From: Desulfocarbo sp964620595 | GTDB taxonomy: Bacteria > Desulfobacterota > Desulfarculia > Desulfarculales > Desulfarculaceae | DNA: 64,000 nucleotides | Reading direction: 5' to 3' | Assembly: GCA_964620595.1 (NCBI GenBank) | Contig: CAZUHP010000009.1 | Coordinates: 1-64,000, forward strand | Part shown: one piece after another, positions 15,424 through 25,349 of the stretch | Layout: the number at the start of each line of letters is the position of its first letter | Numbering within the stretch: position 1 is the stretch's first letter | Made by a program: the position numbers and the translations under genes | The notes under the pieces: model-generated | Seen by the model: the letters and a program-made list of their open reading frames with translations, nothing else | Databases searched by the model: none | What the model was told of the DNA's origin: nothing

Positions 15424-16148
15424 GCCGGCTCCCCCAGGGCGGCCAGGAGGGCGCGCTGGGCCGCCTCGGCCCCGGCCCTCACCTCCAGCTCCCGGGCGCC
15501 GGCCAGGTTGCTCACCCCGCGCAGGCAGGCAAAGGGCAGGCCGTAGAGCGCCGCCACCTGGGCCACGGCCCCGCTCTCCATGTCCTCCAGGATGGCCCCC
15601 CAGCGCGCCTCCACCTCTGCCGCGATCAGGGGATCGCCCGAGACCTGTACCACGCAGGCGAACACGCCCCGGGCCAGGCCGGGCCGGGCCAGGGCCCGGC
15701 TCAGGGCGGGGTCGCAGGGCAGGCGGTTGAACAGGGCCTGGCCGCCCCGCTCCAACAGGGGGATGCCGGTCTTTTCCAGGCCGTGCAGCCGGCGCCTGGT
15801 GCGCACCCCCTGGTCGGCCAGCACCACCTCGCTGGCCAGGGCGGCCTGGCCCACCGCCAGCCCGCTGCCGGCATAGGCCCCGGCGCAGCCCAGGTTTACC
15901 AGGGCGCTCAGGCCGGGCACCTGCTCCAGCACCGCGGTCACCGCGCTGGCCGCGTTGACCAGTCCCATGCCAGTGAGCACCAGGAGCACCTCCCGCCCGC
16001 CCAGGCGTCCCTGCCAGCAGGGCCGGCGGCCGATCTCGCCGGCCGGCTGCAGGCGGGCGGTGAGGATCTCCGCCTCCGAGGCCAGGGCCGCGGAAAGCAG
16101 CCATACCCCTGGCGGGGCTCCTTTGGGGTGGGCTCTGGTTGGGGACAC
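15420..16148 (-). CDS. mqnB: Futalosine hydrolase
   Basis: A 242-residue nucleoside phosphorylase-like hydrolase that cleaves the purine base from futalosine or aminodeoxyfutalosine. The start is GTG with AAGGAG 6 bases upstream. Visible family features are TGMGLVNAASAV, NLGCAGAYAGSGLAVGQ, the catalytic-loop methionine/glutamate in EDMESGAVAQVA, and RGVSNLAG near the end. It is the first gene of a two-gene unit with mqnD (4-base overlap). MTA/SAH nucleosidase is the obvious alternative of the same fold, but the mqnD partner makes the futalosine role much more likely. Confidence 0.88.
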   Translation of the reverse strand: MSPTRAHPKGAPPGVWLLSAALASEAEILTARLQPAGEIGRRPCWQGRLGGREVLLVLTGMGLVNAASAVTAVLEQVPGLSALVNLGCAGAYAGSGLAVGQAALASEVVLADQGVRTRRRLHGLEKTGIPLLERGGQALFNRLPCDPALSRALARPGLARGVFACVVQVSGDPLIAAEVEARWGAILEDMESGAVAQVAALYGLPFACLRGVSNLAGARELEVRAGAEAAQRALLAALGEPA

Positions 16149-16220
16149 AGGCGGCTCCTTGGCGGTGTCATCGCTTGGCGCTGCCCATAATAACAGGCGG
16201 CCCGGGGCGGGCCAAGCGCC

Positions 16221-17081
16221 TCAGACCTTGGGCTCGATCCACCAGGGATAGAACTCGGGCAGGTCCCGGGTGGGGCTCAGGCTGAAGCGGGGCGGCCGCT
16301 TCTCCAGGAAGCTCTGGATGCCCTCGGCCGCGTCGGCCTGGCGCCCGGCCCAGAGGAACACCCGCGAGTCGTGCAGGTGGGTGGTTTGGGGGTCCGGGTC
16401 GCTGAGCCCGCGCTGGAGGAGCGCCTTGGCCAGGGCCACGGACACGGCCGAGGTGTTGTCCGCTATCTCCCGGGCCAGGTCCAGGGCCTTGTCCAGCACC
16501 TGGCCCGCGGGCAGCACGTAGTTGAACAGGCCGGAGCCGGCCTCGTCCCGGGCCTGGAACACCCGGCCGGTGAAGACCAGCTCCGCGGCCTTGGCCGGGC
16601 CCACCAGCCGGGGCAGGAACCAGGAGGAGCAGGCCTCGGGCACCACTCCCCGGCGGCAGAACACAAAGCCCAGCTTGGCGTCCTCGGCCGCCACCCGCAG
16701 GTCCATGGCCAGGGTCATGGTGAGCCCCACCCCCACGGCGGCGCCGTTTATGGCCGCGATCACCGGCTTGCGGCAGCGGTGGATGGCGAGCGCCACCTGG
16801 CCGCCGCCGTCGCGGTGCTCGGCCAGGCGCACCGGCCGGCCGTCCTCGCCCCGGCGGTCAAAGGTGCCGCCCCCGCCGGAGAGGTCGGCCCCGGCGCAAA
16901 AGGCCCGGCCCGCGCCGGTGACCACCACCGCGCGCACCGCGTCGTCCTGGTCGGCCTGGTCGAAGATGTGCTTGAGTTCCTCGCGCATCACGTGGGTAAA
17001 GGCGTTCATCTGCTCCGGCCGGTCGAGGGTGACCAGGGCCACGCCCCGCTCGACTTCATACCTGGTCTGGGTGAGTTCCAT
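16221..17081 (-). CDS. Enoyl-CoA hydratase/isomerase family protein, isomerase-like
   Basis: A 286-residue crotonase. The CoA-binding oxyanion-hole regions are present (AFCAGADLSGGG and NGAAVGVGLTMTLAMD). The first catalytic glutamate of classical hydratases is replaced (GVGLTMTL instead of GGGxELAL), and so is the second. A glutamate instead appears in GVVPEACSSWFLPRLVG, the position where PaaG-type isomerases carry their acidic residue. Double-bond isomerisation, or action on an unusual acyl-CoA, is therefore more likely than plain hydration. It is the last gene of the acd-hbd-crotonase operon and lies 42 bases after a canonical paralogue. Confidence 0.8.
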   Translation of the reverse strand: MELTQTRYEVERGVALVTLDRPEQMNAFTHVMREELKHIFDQADQDDAVRAVVVTGAGRAFCAGADLSGGGGTFDRRGEDGRPVRLAEHRDGGGQVALAIHRCRKPVIAAINGAAVGVGLTMTLAMDLRVAAEDAKLGFVFCRRGVVPEACSSWFLPRLVGPAKAAELVFTGRVFQARDEAGSGLFNYVLPAGQVLDKALDLAREIADNTSAVSVALAKALLQRGLSDPDPQTTHLHDSRVFLWAGRQADAAEGIQSFLEKRPPRFSLSPTRDLPEFYPWWIEPKV

Positions 17082-17123
17082 GCTTGGCCTCTGCCTCCCT
17101 GTGGCAAGTCAGGGGCGCCCGGT

Positions 17124-17903
17124 TCAGCGCCCCTGGTAGCGGGGCTTGCGCTTCTCCAGGAAAGCGCGCGCCCCTTCCTTCATGTCCTGGCTGGCGGTGA
17201 GCCCGGCCCAGTGGTCCGACTCCAGCTCCAGGGCCTGGGCCAGGGGAAGCTCCCGGGTGCGGTTGATAACCCGCTTGGCCGCGGCAATGCCCAGGGGGCC
17301 CCGCCGGGCGATCTTGCGGGCCAGCTCCAGGGCCGCCGCCAGGTGCTCGCCCCGGGGCACCACCTTCTCCACCAGCCCGTAGGCCAGGGCCTCCTGGGCG
17401 GAGATGGTGCTGCCCGAAAACACCAGCTCCTTGAACCGGCCCAGGCCCAAGAAATGCAGGGCCCGGGCGCAGCCGCCGTTGCCCGGGAAGATGGACAGCT
17501 TCACCTCGGGAAAGCCGAAGCTGGCGTCCTGGCCAGCATAGCGGATGTCGCAGCACAAGGCCAGTTCCAGGCCGCCGCCCAGGCAGTAGCCGTGGATGGC
17601 CGCGATCACCGGCCAGTGGAAGTTCTCCACGGTGGCGAACACCTGGTGGGAGCGCATGAGCCGGCGCTTGGCGCTCTCCGGCTCCAAATCCAGAAAGGCC
17701 TTGATGTCCGCGCCCGCGGCAAAGGCTTCGCCCTCGCCGGCGAGCACCACCGCGCGCATCTCCTCCCGCCGCTGGTCCAGCTCCTGGAACACCGCCTCCA
17801 GGGCCAGCTTGGTGGCCACGTCCAGGGCGTTCAAGGGCGGGTGGTTCAGGGTGACGATCGCCACCTGCTCCTCGATCCGGTACTTCACCAACTCCTCGGC
17901 CAT
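17124..17903 (-). CDS. Enoyl-CoA hydratase (canonical crotonase)
   Basis: A 259-residue crotonase with GGAGG 5 bases before the ATG at 17903. Both catalytic glutamates are present: in GGGLELALCCD and in SFGFPEVKLSIFPGNGG. It should hydrate trans-2-enoyl-CoA to 3-hydroxyacyl-CoA, the step between the acyl-CoA dehydrogenase and the 3-hydroxyacyl-CoA dehydrogenase encoded just upstream on the same strand. The region between this gene and hbd is a C-rich repeat tract, but the orientation and close spacing suggest one operon. No thiolase gene is present here. Confidence 0.88.
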   Translation of the reverse strand: MAEELVKYRIEEQVAIVTLNHPPLNALDVATKLALEAVFQELDQRREEMRAVVLAGEGEAFAAGADIKAFLDLEPESAKRRLMRSHQVFATVENFHWPVIAAIHGYCLGGGLELALCCDIRYAGQDASFGFPEVKLSIFPGNGGCARALHFLGLGRFKELVFSGSTISAQEALAYGLVEKVVPRGEHLAAALELARKIARRGPLGIAAAKRVINRTRELPLAQALELESDHWAGLTASQDMKEGARAFLEKRKPRYQGR

Positions 17904-17945
17904 GCCTGCCTCCTTGTCGGGCCGCCCTGCCCTCGCCATACTCAC

Positions 17946-17988
17946 GCCCCCGTCGCCCCCGCCCCCCCACCGCTCCGCCCCCCGTCGG
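17946..17988. repeat. C-rich GTCGCC-type tract
   Basis: Runs of C separated by GTCGCC, G and CCGTCGG fill the gap between hbd and the crotonase gene. It is the same repeat style as at 1540-1592 and 62101-62155. Confidence 0.55.
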
Positions 17989-18873
17989 TTAGATCTTGGC
18001 CGGGCCCAGGCGGTTGCCCTGGGCGTCATACTCATACCAGCCCTTGCCGGTCTTGCGGCCCAGATGGCCGGCCTTGACCTTGCGCCTGAGCAGCAGGGGC
18101 GGATACCAGCGCGGGTCGCCAGTCTCCTGGAACATGGCCATGAGCGCGCCGTAGGTCACGTCCAGGCCCACCATGTCGCCGGTCTCGAAGATGCCCATCT
18201 TGCGGCCCGAGGCCAGGCGCAGGCCCTTGTCGATGTCCTCCACCGAGGCCACCCCCTCCTCCACCAGGCGCATGGCCTCCATGGTGGAGGGGAAGTTGAT
18301 GCGGTTGATCACGAACCCGGCCACGTCGCGGTTGACCATGATGGGCTCCTTGCCGATGGCCAGGGCGAACTCGCGGCCCTGGGCAAAGGCCTGGTCAGAG
18401 GTGTGCATGCCGCGGATCACCTCCACCGCCCGCATCATGGGCACCGGGCTGAAGAAGTGCAGGCCCAGGAAGCGCTCCGGCCGGCTCAGGGAGCTGGCCA
18501 GCTCGGTGATGGGGATGGCGCTGGTGTTGGAGGCCACCAGGGCCTGTTCCGAAATCAGGGGGTCCAGGCGGGCATAGACCTGGCGCTTGACCTCCAGGTC
18601 CTCGAACACCACCTCCATGACCAGGTCCGCCTCTGCCGCGGCCGCGGGGTCGGTGGTGGTGGCGATGCGGCCCATGACCTCCTCCAGGGTCCCGGCCACC
18701 TTGCCTTTTTCGATGAGCTTGCCCGCGGACCAGGCGATGCCCTCGCGCGCCCGCTCCAGGGCGGCCTGGTCCACGTCGCACAAGACCACCTCCAGCCCGG
18801 CCTGGGCGCAGACCTGGCCGATGCCGGAGCCCATCAGGCCGGAGCCCATGATGAATACCTTCTGGATAGCCAT
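17989..18873 (-). CDS. 3-hydroxyacyl-CoA (3-hydroxybutyryl-CoA) dehydrogenase
   Basis: A 294-residue NAD-dependent dehydrogenase, the usual length for short single-function Hbd proteins. The Rossmann motif is IMGSGLMGSGI (about 8-18). The catalytic histidine lies in GLHFFSPVPMM with Glu in the ADLVMEVVFED region, and the C-terminal domain has NRDVAGFVINRI and GLDVTYGAL. It oxidises 3-hydroxyacyl-CoA to 3-ketoacyl-CoA, or runs in reverse in butyrate-type synthesis. It starts 6 bases after the acyl-CoA dehydrogenase gene, so the two are surely co-transcribed. Confidence 0.9.
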   Translation of the reverse strand: MAIQKVFIMGSGLMGSGIGQVCAQAGLEVVLCDVDQAALERAREGIAWSAGKLIEKGKVAGTLEEVMGRIATTTDPAAAAEADLVMEVVFEDLEVKRQVYARLDPLISEQALVASNTSAIPITELASSLSRPERFLGLHFFSPVPMMRAVEVIRGMHTSDQAFAQGREFALAIGKEPIMVNRDVAGFVINRINFPSTMEAMRLVEEGVASVEDIDKGLRLASGRKMGIFETGDMVGLDVTYGALMAMFQETGDPRWYPPLLLRRKVKAGHLGRKTGKGWYEYDAQGNRLGPAKI

Positions 18874-18879
18874 GGCGTC

Positions 18880-20037
18880 CTAACCTTTCATCAACTGGCG
18901 GGCGATCACCAGCCGCTGGATCTCGCTGGTGCCCTCGTAGATGCGGGTGAGCCGCAGGTCGCGGTAGAAACGTTCCACCGGGTATTCCTTCATATAACCC
19001 ATGCCGCCGTGTATCTGCACCGCCATGTCCGCCACCCGGCCCGCCATCTCGGTGCAAAAGAGCTTGACCATGGATGCCTCCTTGATGACGGCGCTGCCCT
19101 TCTGGTCCCGCAGCCAGGCCGCGTGGTAGAGCATCTGGCGGGCGGCGTATATCTGGGTGGCCATGTCGGCCAGCATGAACTGCACGGCCTGGAACTCGGC
19201 GATGGGCCGGCCGAACTGCACCCGCTGCCGGGCATAGTCCAGGCTCAGCTCCAACAGCTTCTGGGCCGAGCCCAGGGCCACGGCGCCCATGGTGAGCCGG
19301 CCCTTGTCCAGGGTCTTCATGGCGGTCTTGAATCCCTGGCCCACCATGGCCTCACCGCCGATCACGTTCTCGGCCGGCACCTGGCAATCCTCGAAGATCA
19401 GCTCGCAGGTGTGGGAGCCGCGCATGCCCATCTTACGCTCGATGGTGCCCACCGAAAAGCCGGGAAAGCTCTTTTCCACGATAAAGGCGGTGATGCCGCC
19501 CTTGGCGCGCTTGTGCTTGTCGGTCACCGCGAACACGGTGGCCACGTCCGCGATGTCGCCGTTGGTGATGAAGTGCTTGCGGCCGTTCAGGATCCACTTG
19601 TCGCCCTGGCGCTGGGCCGTGGTCTGGATGTTGGCCGCGTCCGAGCCGGCCTCGGGCTCGGTCAGGGCAAAGCAGCCGGTCCACTCGCCCGAGGCCAGCT
19701 TGGGCAGGTACTTCCGTTTCTGCTCGGGCGTACCGTCCAGGAGGATGCCCTGGGAGCCGATGCCGTTGTTGGTGCCGATGCGGGTGCGGAAGCAGGCATT
19801 GACCTTGGAGAGCTCCTCGTACACCAGGCACTCGCCCAGGGTGCCTATGCCCAGGCCGCCGTACTCCTCGGGTATGGCCAGGCCGAAGAGGCCCAGCTCG
19901 GCCATGGTGGCCACCACCTCGTCGGGAATGCGGTCCTCGTCCTCCACCTGCTGGCTGATGGGCTCCAGGTCCTGCTTCACGAACCGGCGCACCGTGTCCA
20001 CCATGAGCCGCAGGTTCTCGGGAATCGTGTAGTCCAT
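18880..20037 (-). CDS. Acyl-CoA dehydrogenase
   Basis: A 385-residue FAD enzyme that forms the trans-2 double bond of acyl-CoA, giving electrons to ETF. Family signatures visible are GCFALTEPEAGSDAANIQT, WILNGRKHFITNG, KMGMRGSHTCELIFEDC and the catalytic-glutamate motif RIYEGTSEIQRLV near the C terminus. It is the first gene of the operon acd-hbd-crotonase-crotonase. A second acyl-CoA dehydrogenase with its own ETF lies at 32.7 kb, so this one may draw on that ETF. The chain-length specificity cannot be read from sequence alone. Confidence 0.92.
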   Translation of the reverse strand: MDYTIPENLRLMVDTVRRFVKQDLEPISQQVEDEDRIPDEVVATMAELGLFGLAIPEEYGGLGIGTLGECLVYEELSKVNACFRTRIGTNNGIGSQGILLDGTPEQKRKYLPKLASGEWTGCFALTEPEAGSDAANIQTTAQRQGDKWILNGRKHFITNGDIADVATVFAVTDKHKRAKGGITAFIVEKSFPGFSVGTIERKMGMRGSHTCELIFEDCQVPAENVIGGEAMVGQGFKTAMKTLDKGRLTMGAVALGSAQKLLELSLDYARQRVQFGRPIAEFQAVQFMLADMATQIYAARQMLYHAAWLRDQKGSAVIKEASMVKLFCTEMAGRVADMAVQIHGGMGYMKEYPVERFYRDLRLTRIYEGTSEIQRLVIARQLMKG

Positions 20038-20385
20038 GCTTGTTGCTCCGCTCCAATGGGTTTCCAGGGCCGGCCACGCACATTAACGCTATGCGATAAC
20101 GGCTATTGCCAAGAGTAAAAAATCATAATACACCCGCCCCGGCCAGGCAAGACCTTTGCCCGGCCCCGGCCAGGGGCGCGGGCCGAATCCCACCCCCATC
20201 CCGCGGCAATCCAGGCGGAAAACTACTTCCGGCAGCGCATAACAGCCTGATATGATATTTAAATGAAGTGCCAGCCCATTGCCGGCGGAATGCTCCTGCT
20301 CCCACCAGGTGAATGCCGCCGAATCAATACGTCCCGAATTGGAACGAACCCCCTGTAAATCTTTAAACAAGTGGATCACGCCCAA
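20038..20385. other. Divergent intergenic region without a gene
   Basis: This 348-base gap separates the divergent acyl-CoA dehydrogenase operon and the Omp85-like gene, so it should hold both promoters. A TATGAT hexamer lies at 20251-20256 in an AT-rich patch, but no convincing -35 accompanies it. TTGGCA is seen on the minus strand near 20107-20112. I see no ORF or clear operator. Confidence 0.4.
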
Positions 20386-21699
20386 ATGACAAAACGCAAC
20401 CTGGCTGCGGCCCTTTTGGCTTGCCTGCTGCTGATAGCCCCGGCCCTGCCGGCCGAGGCCGGCCGCACCCTCCTCCCGCCGCCGTCCCTGGTCCTGAACC
20501 TGGGCCAGGAGCAAACCAAGCCCCAGGCCCTGGCCCTGCCCTACGTGTTCAAGACCGAGTCCCTGGGCGTGGCCTATGGCGTGGCCGCCGGCGCCACTGC
20601 CTACCTGCAACCGCAAATGGGCATGTCCGCCGCGGTCATGGGCTCCGGCAACGGCTCGCGGGGGGTCTACCTGGTGGCCTGGAACCTGCGCCTGCCCTAT
20701 GCCGAGCGCCTGTTCGTGGACCCCAACATCTCCTGGGGGAGCTACGCGGACCAGCGCTTCTACGTCCCGGCCAGGCCCGGCCTGTCGGGGCCGCGGGCCG
20801 GCAGCAACGATTCGGACGGGGGCAGCTACCTGCAGGGCAAGGGCGAGGACAACTGGGTGGAGCTGCGCTTTCGCTACGTATTGCCCCTGGGCCACGCCAG
20901 GGAGAGGGCCATGCCCCGCTATTTGCTGAAAAAGGGCCTGCTGGCCTCCGGCGCCAGCGGCGGCGAGACCTGGAACCCCCTTCAGAGCGGAGTCACCCTG
21001 GTGGAGCTGCGGCCTTTCTGGCGCGAACGCACCCTGGACCACGAGTCACTGGGAACGGGCATCCGCCGCAGCCTGGCCCTGGAGCTGGCCCTGGTCTACA
21101 ACAACACCGACTTTCCCACCAACCCCAGCAAGGGGAGCATCCAGCGCCTGGCGCTCACCCGGGACTTCGGGGTGCTGGAGGACTCGGACCCCTGGACCCT
21201 GGTGGAGGCGGAGTACGCCGCCTACTGGGACCTGGGCGCCGGGAGCTGGAGCCGGCAGAACGTGTTGGCCTTCAACCTGTGGACCGCCCACTGCCTGACC
21301 TGGGAGGAAAACCCGGGCGGAAGCGTGTCCCACCGCCCCCCGCCCTACCTGGGCTCCCAGCTCGGCGGCTTCTGGCGCATGCGGGGCTATCCCACCGCCC
21401 GTTTCAACGACCGCTCGGCGATCTACTACACGGCCGAGCTGCGCCACATCCCCCAGTGGCAGCCCTTGCCCGAGATCAGTTGGCTGCGCTGGGCTGACAT
21501 CGACTGGTGGCAGTTCGTGTTGTTCGGCGAGGCCGGCCGGGTGGCGGGCAACTGGTCACTGGGCGAGCTGCACAGCGACATGCACTGGGACGCCGGGGTG
21601 AGCCTGCGCATCATGGCCATCAAGAGCGTGCTGCGCCTGGATGTGGCCTACTCCGAGGAGGGGGTCAACGTCTGGGCCATGGTGGGCCACCCGTTTTAG
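20386..21699 (+). CDS. Omp85/BamA-type surface antigen barrel protein without POTRA domains
   Basis: A 437-residue outer-membrane protein. The ATG at 20386 is chosen because a signal peptide (NLAAALLACLLLIAPALPAEA) follows directly; no good ribosome site is seen for it or for the GTG at 20371. The rest alternates like a beta barrel, contains the Omp85-type conserved loop GGFWRMRGYPTARF followed by YYTAELRHIP, and ends in Phe (VGHPF), as integrated barrels do. The region before the barrel is too short for the five POTRA repeats of BamA, so it resembles short D15-domain or patatin-associated barrels. Cargo is unknown. A hairpin (GGTGGGCC with GGCCCACC) overlaps the stop codon. Confidence 0.75.
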   Translation: MTKRNLAAALLACLLLIAPALPAEAGRTLLPPPSLVLNLGQEQTKPQALALPYVFKTESLGVAYGVAAGATAYLQPQMGMSAAVMGSGNGSRGVYLVAWNLRLPYAERLFVDPNISWGSYADQRFYVPARPGLSGPRAGSNDSDGGSYLQGKGEDNWVELRFRYVLPLGHARERAMPRYLLKKGLLASGASGGETWNPLQSGVTLVELRPFWRERTLDHESLGTGIRRSLALELALVYNNTDFPTNPSKGSIQRLALTRDFGVLEDSDPWTLVEAEYAAYWDLGAGSWSRQNVLAFNLWTAHCLTWEENPGGSVSHRPPPYLGSQLGGFWRMRGYPTARFNDRSAIYYTAELRHIPQWQPLPEISWLRWADIDWWQFVLFGEAGRVAGNWSLGELHSDMHWDAGVSLRIMAIKSVLRLDVAYSEEGVNVWAMVGHPF

Positions 21700-21712
21700 G
21701 GCCCACCAGCAG

Positions 21713-22363
21713 TCAGGGGCCGGAAGGGGCCAGGCCGCGCCTGAGCACCTCCACCACCTGGCGGGCCCGCTCCTCGGCCAGGGCGCGGTCCGCCCCGAAC
21801 AGCCCCAGCTCGGGGTCCATGTGCTCCACGGCCGAGGCCACCAGAAAGCGCTCCAACACCGCCTCCACCACAAAGGCGGCCAGCTCCAGGTCCAGCTCCG
21901 GGTCCAGCTCGCCGGCCTGGATGCCCTCCTGCAACAGGTCCAGGATGTAGTCCCGCCCAAAGAGGAGGATGGATTGCAGGAGCTGGGCCCTGAAGGGTAT
22001 GTCGCCCTCGAACATGATCTTGAGGTAGAGCTTGAACAGCCGCGGGTTCCTCTCGATCATGTCCAGGCCGGCGACCAGCGAAAGCTGGATGCGGGTGAAC
22101 ACGTCCCGGCCCCGGGTCTCCTCCCGCACCCCGCGCAGGTGGTCCTTGACCCGCCTCACCGCAAAGTCGAACACGTGGGAGAAAAGCCCGGCCTTGTCCC
22201 GGAAGTACTGGAAGATGCTGCCCTTGGCTATGCCCAGCCTGGCCACCAGGGCGTTCAGGGAGGCCCGGGCGTAGCCCTTGTCCGCAAATTCGGACAAGGC
22301 GCCGTCCAGGATGCGCTCCTGTTTGTCCGGGGGCAGGTTCTGGAAAGTCGGCGATACGGCCAT
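21713..22363 (-). CDS. TetR-family transcriptional regulator
   Basis: A 216-residue regulator with the TetR helix-turn-helix near the N terminus (ILDGALSEFADKGYARASLNALVARLGIAKGSIFQYFRDKAGLF, read in parts at about residues 18-60) and a helical ligand-binding C-terminal domain. The ligand is not predictable. It converges with the Omp85-like gene, 13 bases apart, and lies downstream of nusB in the minus-strand gene train with an 83-base gap, so it could be an extra member of that transcript. The many acyl-CoA genes nearby make a fatty-acid or acyl-CoA effector a reasonable guess. Confidence 0.88.
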   Translation of the reverse strand: MAVSPTFQNLPPDKQERILDGALSEFADKGYARASLNALVARLGIAKGSIFQYFRDKAGLFSHVFDFAVRRVKDHLRGVREETRGRDVFTRIQLSLVAGLDMIERNPRLFKLYLKIMFEGDIPFRAQLLQSILLFGRDYILDLLQEGIQAGELDPELDLELAAFVVEAVLERFLVASAVEHMDPELGLFGADRALAEERARQVVEVLRRGLAPSGP

Positions 22364-22446
22364 GATGGGTTCCGGGTGGGGGGAGCCGCCCCTGCAGCCG
22401 CCCCCCCCCGCTCCCTTTGAAAAGAGGTTACGGCCCGGCGGGGCGG

Positions 22447-22881
22447 TTATTCTGCCGGGCGCCCCTGCCCCTGGGCAGCCAGGAGGTTGTCCAGCACCGC
22501 GTTGACAAAGGAGGGCGAATCATTGCCCCCGAAACGCTTGGCCAGCTCCACCGCCTCGTTGATGGCCACCTTGGGCGGCACCCGCCCCTGGCTGAACAGC
22601 ATCTCGTAGGCGGCCAGGCGCAGGATGTTGCGGTCCACCCGGGCCATGCGGGTGAGCTTCCAGCGCCGGCTCACCTCGGAAAGCGCTTGGTCGATCTCCT
22701 GGGCATGCTCGGCGATGCCCAGCACCAGGGCGCGGGTGTAGTCCAACTGGCGCGGGGGGGCATCGAAATTGGCGGCGAAAAGCTCCAGGGCCTCTTCCGC
22801 GCCAGCGCTGCCGTGCTCCATCTGGTAGAGCACCTGGAGCGCCATCTCGCGGCTGCGCCTGCGGTCGGTGGTCTTGGCCAC
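22447..22881 (-). CDS. nusB: Transcription antitermination factor NusB
   Basis: A 144-residue all-helical protein that binds boxA RNA together with ribosomal protein S10 in rRNA antitermination. Visible motifs are RRRSREMALQVLYQME at the start, RMARVDRNILRLAAYEML in the middle and VAINEAVELAKRFGGNDSPSFVNAVLD near the end. The start is GTG with AAGGTAGG upstream. It follows ribH with 36 bases between, the usual ribH-nusB pairing. Confidence 0.95.
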   Translation of the reverse strand: MAKTTDRRRSREMALQVLYQMEHGSAGAEEALELFAANFDAPPRQLDYTRALVLGIAEHAQEIDQALSEVSRRWKLTRMARVDRNILRLAAYEMLFSQGRVPPKVAINEAVELAKRFGGNDSPSFVNAVLDNLLAAQGQGRPAE

Positions 22882-22917
22882 GGGCCTACCTTCGGGGCTG
22901 GGGTTCGGGAAGCGGCC

Positions 22918-23382
<465 letters not shown>

Positions 23383-23441
23383 TTGTCTACCCCCTTCCCC
23401 CGCGCCGGCCGCTGCCAAGGGCTGCTCCCGGCGGGCGTGCT

Positions 23442-24647
<1,206 letters not shown>

Positions 24648-24681
24648 GCTGCGAGTCTCCTTGATAAGAGGGGCTTGATAG

Positions 24682-25332
24682 CTAGAAACCCAGCTTGGCC
24701 AGGTCCTCGCGGCTCAGCCCGCCCTTGGACCCTTGGGGGGGCTCGTCGCGAATCAATAGCCTGGCCACGTACTTGCCGATGAGGTCGGTCTCAATATTAA
24801 CAGAATCGCCCACCCCCGCAAGCCTGAGGGTGGTCTGGGCCATGGTGTGGGGGATGATGTTGAGGCTGAAATCCGCGGCACCCACCGAGTTGACCGTGAG
24901 GCTTATGCCCTCCAGGGCCACCGAGCCCTTTTCCACCACGTAGCGCAGGTGCTCGGCCGGGATGCTCACCGTGAAACGGGTGCTCTGGCCCACCTGCTCC
25001 TTGCCGGTGATGCGGCCCACGCAATCCACGTGGCCGGTGACCAGGTGGCCGCCCAGGCGCTCGCCCAGCTTGAGGGCCCGCTCCAGGTTCACCTTGGCCC
25101 CGGGCTTCAGGCCGCCCAGGGTGGTGCGGGAAAGGGTCTCGGCGCTCACGTCCACGGTGAAGCCGCCGCCGGCCAGGCCGGTGACCGTGAGGCAGGCGCC
25201 GTTCACGGCCACCGACTCGCCCAGGACCGCCTCCTCGAGGTCCCAAGGCGGCTGGATGGTGAGCACCGCGTCCGGGCCCCGGGGCCGCACCCCCAGGACC
25301 TCGCCCACGCCTTCCACGAGTCCGGTGAACAT
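24682..25332 (-). CDS. ribE: Riboflavin synthase alpha chain
   Basis: A 216-residue lumazine-binding protein that dismutates two lumazines into riboflavin. It shows the internal duplication of the family: MFTGLVEGVGEV with NGACLTV in the first half and HLVTGHVDCVGRI with LEGISLTVN in the second. Sited between ribD and ribBA with short gaps. The gene symbol ribE follows common bacterial usage (ribC in E. coli). Confidence 0.95.
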   Translation of the reverse strand: MFTGLVEGVGEVLGVRPRGPDAVLTIQPPWDLEEAVLGESVAVNGACLTVTGLAGGGFTVDVSAETLSRTTLGGLKPGAKVNLERALKLGERLGGHLVTGHVDCVGRITGKEQVGQSTRFTVSIPAEHLRYVVEKGSVALEGISLTVNSVGAADFSLNIIPHTMAQTTLRLAGVGDSVNIETDLIGKYVARLLIRDEPPQGSKGGLSREDLAKLGF

Positions 25333-25349
25333 GGCTCTTCCCGCTCCCT

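Noticed and set aside
17596..20118. An 840-codon open frame antisense to the beta-oxidation operon
   Set aside because: The minus strand carries hbd and the acyl-CoA dehydrogenase with intact catalytic motifs, and the plus frame has no recognisable domain.
20371..20385. GTG at 20371 as start of the Omp85-like protein
   Set aside because: It has no ribosome site and adds five residues before the basic n-region of the signal peptide; the ATG at 20386 gives a normal signal peptide.
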